NCBI RefSeq assembly: GCF_030053425.1 | Contig: NZ_JASGBI010000001.1 | Coordinates: 1,434,001-1,498,000, forward strand | DNA from: Lysobacter stagni | GTDB taxonomy: Bacteria; Pseudomonadota; Gammaproteobacteria; Xanthomonadales; Xanthomonadaceae | DNA length: 64,000 nucleotides | Direction: 5' to 3' | Shown: piece by piece, positions 60,668 through 64,000 of the stretch | How the letters are laid out: every line of letters begins with the position of its first letter | Position numbering within the stretch: the stretch's first letter is position 1 | Notes under the pieces: generated by a model | What the model saw: the letters and a program-made list of their open reading frames with translations, nothing else | Databases searched by the model: none | What the model was told of the DNA's origin: nothing | Translations under genes and position numbers: made by a program

Positions 60668-61435
60668 ATGAACGATTCCGCTCCCCTCGACTTGGCGCGG
60701 TTGCGCCGCAGTTGCTCCCAATGTTCGTTGCAGCAGCTCTGCCTTCCGGCAGGCATCACTGCGCACGAACTGGATCGGCTGGACGAGATCGTCCGTCGCC
60801 GGCGCACCATCGAGCGTGGCGAACGCCTGTTCCGCATCGGCGACCCGCTCGCGGCCGTCTACGTCGCCCGCGATGGCGCCTTCAAGACCGTCACCATCAG
60901 CGAGGACGGCGAGGAACAGGTGGTGGGCTTCCACCTGCCGGGCGAACTCATCGGACTGGATGCCCTGGGCGAAGGCGCGCACCGCTGCGAGGCCATCGCG
61001 CTGGGCAACGCGAACGTGTGCGACGTGCCGTTCGACCAGCTCACCGTGATCGCGGCGCAGCTGCCGAGCCTGCAGCAGCAGCTGCTGCGCGTGATCGGCC
61101 ACAGCCTCAACCGCGACCACGACCACATGGAAATGCTGGTGCGTCGCCAGGCCAACGAGCGCATCGCGCTGTTCCTGCACGGCTTGGGCGAGCGTTTCCG
61201 TCAGATCGGCCAGTCGCCGGTGGCCTTCAAGCTGCCGATGAGCCGCGAGGACATCGCGCGTTACCTCGGACTCGCTCTGGAAACCGTCAGCCGCGGCTTC
61301 ACGCGCCTGCAGGAAGACAACGTCATCGCCGTGCACGGTCGCCGCGTCGAGATCCTCGATCCGGAAGAGCTGGTGCGCCTGGCGCATGGCGTCGATGCGG
61401 ACGAGGCGCCGGCCCGCGCACGCAGGTCGCGCTGA
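60668..61435 (+). CDS. fnr: FNR-type oxygen-sensing transcription regulator
   Basis: 255 residues. Cys16, Cys19 and Cys25 (CSQCSLQQLC) plus Cys118 (NVCDVPFD) match the four [4Fe-4S] ligands of FNR/Anr. A cNMP-type beta roll (45-140), dimer helix and HTH follow, with the recognition helix LALETVSRGFTRLQ carrying the E..SR reading residues of FNR. It activates anaerobic and low-oxygen genes when the cluster is intact. The ccoI-ccoS block lies convergently next to it; cbb3 genes are typical FNR targets. Confidence 0.95.
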   Translation: MNDSAPLDLARLRRSCSQCSLQQLCLPAGITAHELDRLDEIVRRRRTIERGERLFRIGDPLAAVYVARDGAFKTVTISEDGEEQVVGFHLPGELIGLDALGEGAHRCEAIALGNANVCDVPFDQLTVIAAQLPSLQQQLLRVIGHSLNRDHDHMEMLVRRQANERIALFLHGLGERFRQIGQSPVAFKLPMSREDIARYLGLALETVSRGFTRLQEDNVIAVHGRRVEILDPEELVRLAHGVDADEAPARARRSR

Positions 61436-61459
61436 GGTTCATCTCCAACGCGCGTGGTG

Positions 61460-62179
61460 TCAGGCTGGCGGCGTCACGCAGCCCAGCGCGCCCAGCACCG
61501 AATGCATCGCGGGAACCTGCATCAGCCACGGTGCAGCGATCGTGGTCACGCCCGCCATCATCACCAGCGCCGCGCCGGCATGGCGCCAGCGTGTCTGCAG
61601 CCAGCGCCCGAAACGCGCACCGCTCCAGGTGAGCGGCAACATCACCGGCAACGTGCCCAGGCCGAAGGCCGCCATCGTCAGTGCGCCGTGCCATGCGCTC
61701 GCCTGCAACCAGGCGGCGGCGAGCAGGGTCGTGCTCAGGCCGCAGGGCAACCAGCCCCAGAGCATGGCCAGGCCGAGGCGTTTGGCTCGCGTGTCGGCAG
61801 GCAGCAGTCGCTGCTGAAGCGGGCGCAGGGCCTGCCAGAAGCGCGAACCGGGCCCACCCAGAAAGCCCAGTCGATTCTTGCGATCGAACAGGCGCAACGC
61901 GACGACGATGAGCACCGCGCCGACCAGCATGCGCAGTCCCGTCGCCAGGCCTTCCACGCGTGCCACGCCGACGATGCCGTGGCCCAGCCCGCCCGCGATC
62001 GCGCCGGCGATGACGTAACCGCCGATGCGTCCGAGGTTGGCTTCCACCGCGGGCGCGATCGAGGTGCGCGCGTTCGCGGAAAACGTACTGGCGATACCGC
62101 CGCACATCGCTGCGCAATGCGCGCCGCCCAGCAGGCCGCTCAGTGAGGCCGCGCCCAGCGTGAGCCAGTCAATCGGCAT
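61460..62179 (-). CDS. TauE/SafE-like (DsbD-related) membrane protein of the cbb3 assembly cluster
   Basis: 239 residues, six or seven TM helices in two repeats, with Cys motifs in each half: GAHCAAMCGG near the start and GWLPCGLSTT in the middle. Annotated as 'sulfite exporter' in many genomes, but its place directly after ccoS (11-bp overlap) and the Cys/Met-rich motifs suggest a copper or thiol role in cytochrome cbb3 assembly. Confidence 0.82.
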   Translation of the reverse strand: MPIDWLTLGAASLSGLLGGAHCAAMCGGIASTFSANARTSIAPAVEANLGRIGGYVIAGAIAGGLGHGIVGVARVEGLATGLRMLVGAVLIVVALRLFDRKNRLGFLGGPGSRFWQALRPLQQRLLPADTRAKRLGLAMLWGWLPCGLSTTLLAAAWLQASAWHGALTMAAFGLGTLPVMLPLTWSGARFGRWLQTRWRHAGAALVMMAGVTTIAAPWLMQVPAMHSVLGALGCVTPPA

Positions 62180-62360
62180 GGTCGTCCGGCGACTGCGGCT
62201 GCGACTGCTTCGGAAGCGGGAGCGGATCGTCGCGCAGGATGTCGATCGCCGGCGTGTCCAGATCGTCGAACTGTCCCTTGCGCACGGCCCAGACGAAGGC
62301 GCCGATGGCGATGCCGAGCAGCACGATGCTGATGGGAACGAGGAGAAGGAGGATGTTCAT
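62169..62360 (-). CDS. ccoS: cbb3-type cytochrome oxidase assembly protein CcoS
   Basis: 63 residues: one N-terminal TM helix (about 2-22), then the family signature FVWAVRKGQFDDLDTPA. Needed for fitting heme and copper into cbb3 oxidase. ATG 62360 overlaps the ccoI stop in ATGA. Confidence 0.93.
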   Translation of the reverse strand: MNILLLLVPISIVLLGIAIGAFVWAVRKGQFDDLDTPAIDILRDDPLPLPKQSQPQSPDDHAD

Positions 62361-64000
62361 GCGCGATGCCTCGCAGTCGAAGCGCTGCGTCCAAGACGCA
62401 GCGCGTTGAGCGTCACCAGCAGCGACGAGCCCGCCATGCCCAGTGCCGCGATCCACGGTGTGACGTGACCGGTCGCGGCCAGCGGAATGGCAAGCACGTT
62501 GTAACCCAGCGCCCAGGCCAGGTTCTGCCGCACCACAGCTTGCGTGCGCCGGGCCAGGGCGATGGCCTGCGGAACGCGCAGCAGCGAGGGGCTGGTGACC
62601 ACGAAGTCCGCAGCGCGCTGGGCCAGCGCGGCGCCTTCGGCCATCGCCAGCGACACATCGGCGCCGGCGAGCACCGGCGCATCGTTCAGGCCGTCGCCGA
62701 CCATGGCCACCACCTCGCCGCGCGACTGGCGTTCGCGAACGAGCGCGAGCTTCTGTTCCGGCGTCTGGCGCGCGTGCACGTCGTCGATGCCGACCTGCCG
62801 GGCGAAGCGTGCCACGGCTACAGGCGCATCACCGCTGCACAGCTCCACCGCGATGCCGGCCTCTCGCAATCCGGCGACGGCGTCGCGCGCACCGTCGCGC
62901 AGGGTTTCGCGCACGCCGAAGCGCGACACCGCGCGACTGTTGCGACCCAGCCAGAGCGCGCCGTCGTCCCGCCCATCCGCGGCGAAGTCCGCGCGGCCCA
63001 GGCGCCAGTGCTCGCCATCCACGCGACCCTCGATGCCCATGCCGGCCACGGCACGCACTTCCTGCGCCACGTGAGGCGAAGCGACGTCGATGAATGCCTG
63101 CGCCAGCGGATGGCCGCTCTCGCGCTCCAGCGCCGCAGCGATCGCGAGCGCGGTGTCGGTATCGAAGCCGTCGAACGCCTCGACCGAATCCAGTTGCGGG
63201 CGCCCGTTGCTGAGGGTGCCGGTCTTGTCGAGGATGACGCGGTCGACGCGCGCCAGTGTCGCCAGCGCGTCGCCACGCAGCCCGAGCACGCCCATGCGGG
63301 CCAGCGCGCCGTGCGCCACCGTGAGCGCGGTGGGGATCGCCAGCGACAGCGCGCATGGGCAGCTCACCACCAGCAGCGCGAGTGTCACTTCGAATGCGCG
63401 CGCGGGCTCGTGCATGCGCCACCACGCGAACGTGGCCACGGCGCACAGCACCAGTACGACCAGGAATGCCGCGGACACGCGTTCGGCGATGCGCGCCAGC
63501 TGCGGGCGCGTACCCTGCGCATGTTCCACCAGGCGGGTGAGTTCGGACAGGCGGGTGTCCGCACCCACGCGCGTCACGCGCAGGCGCGCGGCCTGTTCGC
63601 GGCAGACGCTGCCGGCCAGTGCGCCTTCGCCGGGATCCCGCCGCACGGGGGCGGATTCGCCGGTGATGAGCGCTTCGTCGAACGAAGAAGACTGATCGAG
63701 CAGCACGCCGTCCGCGGGCACGGCCTCACCCGTGGCCACGCGCACCACGTCGCCCACGGCGAGCTCGCCGACCGGAACCTGCTCCGGCTGTCCGTCGCGC
63801 GCCTCGCGCGTGGCCAGCGCGGGCCGCGCACGCGCCAGTGCATCGACCTGGGCACTGGCGACGCCGCGCGCGCGCTGTTCGAACATGCGCGCCACCAGCA
63901 ACAGCAGCACGAACATCACCGCCGCGTCGTACCAGACGTGCGCGCCACCGCGCAGGGTTTCGACCAGGCTGGCGAAGTAGGCGAGCAGGGTGGAACTGGC
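62357..64000 (-). CDS. ccoI: Copper-translocating P-type ATPase CcoI (partial, 5' end outside window)
   Basis: 548 residues of the C-terminal part, open to the window edge. Seen in order: actuator loop ITGESAP, the membrane ion motif SCPCAL, phosphorylation site DKTGTL, the GHPLA nucleotide-binding motif and GDGLNDAP. The N-terminal heavy-metal domain lies outside. It delivers copper for the cbb3 oxidase (FixI/CcoI type), supported by the overlap with ccoS. Confidence 0.95.
   Translation of the reverse strand, partial: ASSTLLAYFASLVETLRGGAHVWYDAAVMFVLLLLVARMFEQRARGVASAQVDALARARPALATREARDGQPEQVPVGELAVGDVVRVATGEAVPADGVLLDQSSSFDEALITGESAPVRRDPGEGALAGSVCREQAARLRVTRVGADTRLSELTRLVEHAQGTRPQLARIAERVSAAFLVVLVLCAVATFAWWRMHEPARAFEVTLALLVVSCPCALSLAIPTALTVAHGALARMGVLGLRGDALATLARVDRVILDKTGTLSNGRPQLDSVEAFDGFDTDTALAIAAALERESGHPLAQAFIDVASPHVAQEVRAVAGMGIEGRVDGEHWRLGRADFAADGRDDGALWLGRNSRAVSRFGVRETLRDGARDAVAGLREAGIAVELCSGDAPVAVARFARQVGIDDVHARQTPEQKLALVRERQSRGEVVAMVGDGLNDAPVLAGADVSLAMAEGAALAQRAADFVVTSPSLLRVPQAIALARRTQAVVRQNLAWALGYNVLAIPLAATGHVTPWIAALGMAGSSLLVTLNALRLGRSASTARHRA

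Noticed and set aside
1..64000. tRNA, rRNA, CRISPR, integrase or IS elements
   Set aside because: Looked for by eye on both strands; no regular spacer-repeat array, no transposase-like protein, and no cloverleaf-like segment that I could support. A tRNAscan or Infernal run would be needed to exclude small RNAs.

Overview
The window is GC-rich DNA, roughly two thirds G+C by eye. It most resembles a chromosome of the Xanthomonadaceae (Lysobacter/Luteimonas type, Gammaproteobacteria). The support is a split cobalamin-dependent ribonucleotide reductase, a ccoI-ccoS-TauE-like block facing an FNR-type regulator, many TonB/OprD/Tsx-type outer-membrane proteins, XAC0095-like small proteins and a REP family of the kind found in this group. 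I see no tRNA, rRNA, CRISPR array, integrase or transposase. Taxonomy is inferred from gene content only.

Layout. 1-3666 (minus): a Do-type periplasmic protease followed by a YqjD/YqjE-like membrane module and an AI-2E family permease cut by the window edge. 3813-9366 (plus): a PIG-V-like membrane mannosyltransferase, then a class II ribonucleotide reductase split into NrdJa and NrdJb with a histone H1-like gene between them; its upstream region carries a good sigma-70 promoter, NrdR-like dyads and a structured leader. 9400-18015: an accessory-looking stretch of small hypothetical or lipoprotein genes with REP repeats, an orphan intrinsic terminator, and a Fur-controlled siderophore receptor/esterase unit. 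18024-25564: a GltB-like oxidoreductase diverging from an NAD-salvage pair (NadM-Nudix, NadV), an S41 protease, an alpha/beta hydrolase and a rifamycin ADP-ribosyltransferase.

25910-47454 is the most interesting region. A FixL/FixJ-type sensor kinase and regulator (minus) diverge from a long run of plus-strand genes: an orphan receiver, DUF3302/HlyD/TolC-type efflux, Ca2+/H+ antiporter, K+ channel, outer-membrane barrel, MscS channel and a Tsx-like porin. These are followed by an unusually long Orn/Lys/Arg-type decarboxylase, two AspT-family exchangers and an OprD porin between them. The decarboxylase-exchanger pairing suggests proton-consuming decarboxylation cycles; the rest handles ions and envelope traffic. 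A 27-bp motif (23/27 identical) lies upstream of both the receiver-led run and the decarboxylase run, so the two look co-regulated. I read this as an acid/ion/envelope-stress island under two-component control; that is inference.

47538-64000 is mostly ordinary chromosome: motAB, dodecin, lipocalin, a short 6-phosphogluconate dehydrogenase, an AlkZ-like DNA glycosylase family protein, a lipoprotein amidase, an APC permease, an OmpA-like barrel, Fnr, and the cbb3-oxidase assembly genes ccoS and ccoI (ccoI cut by the edge).
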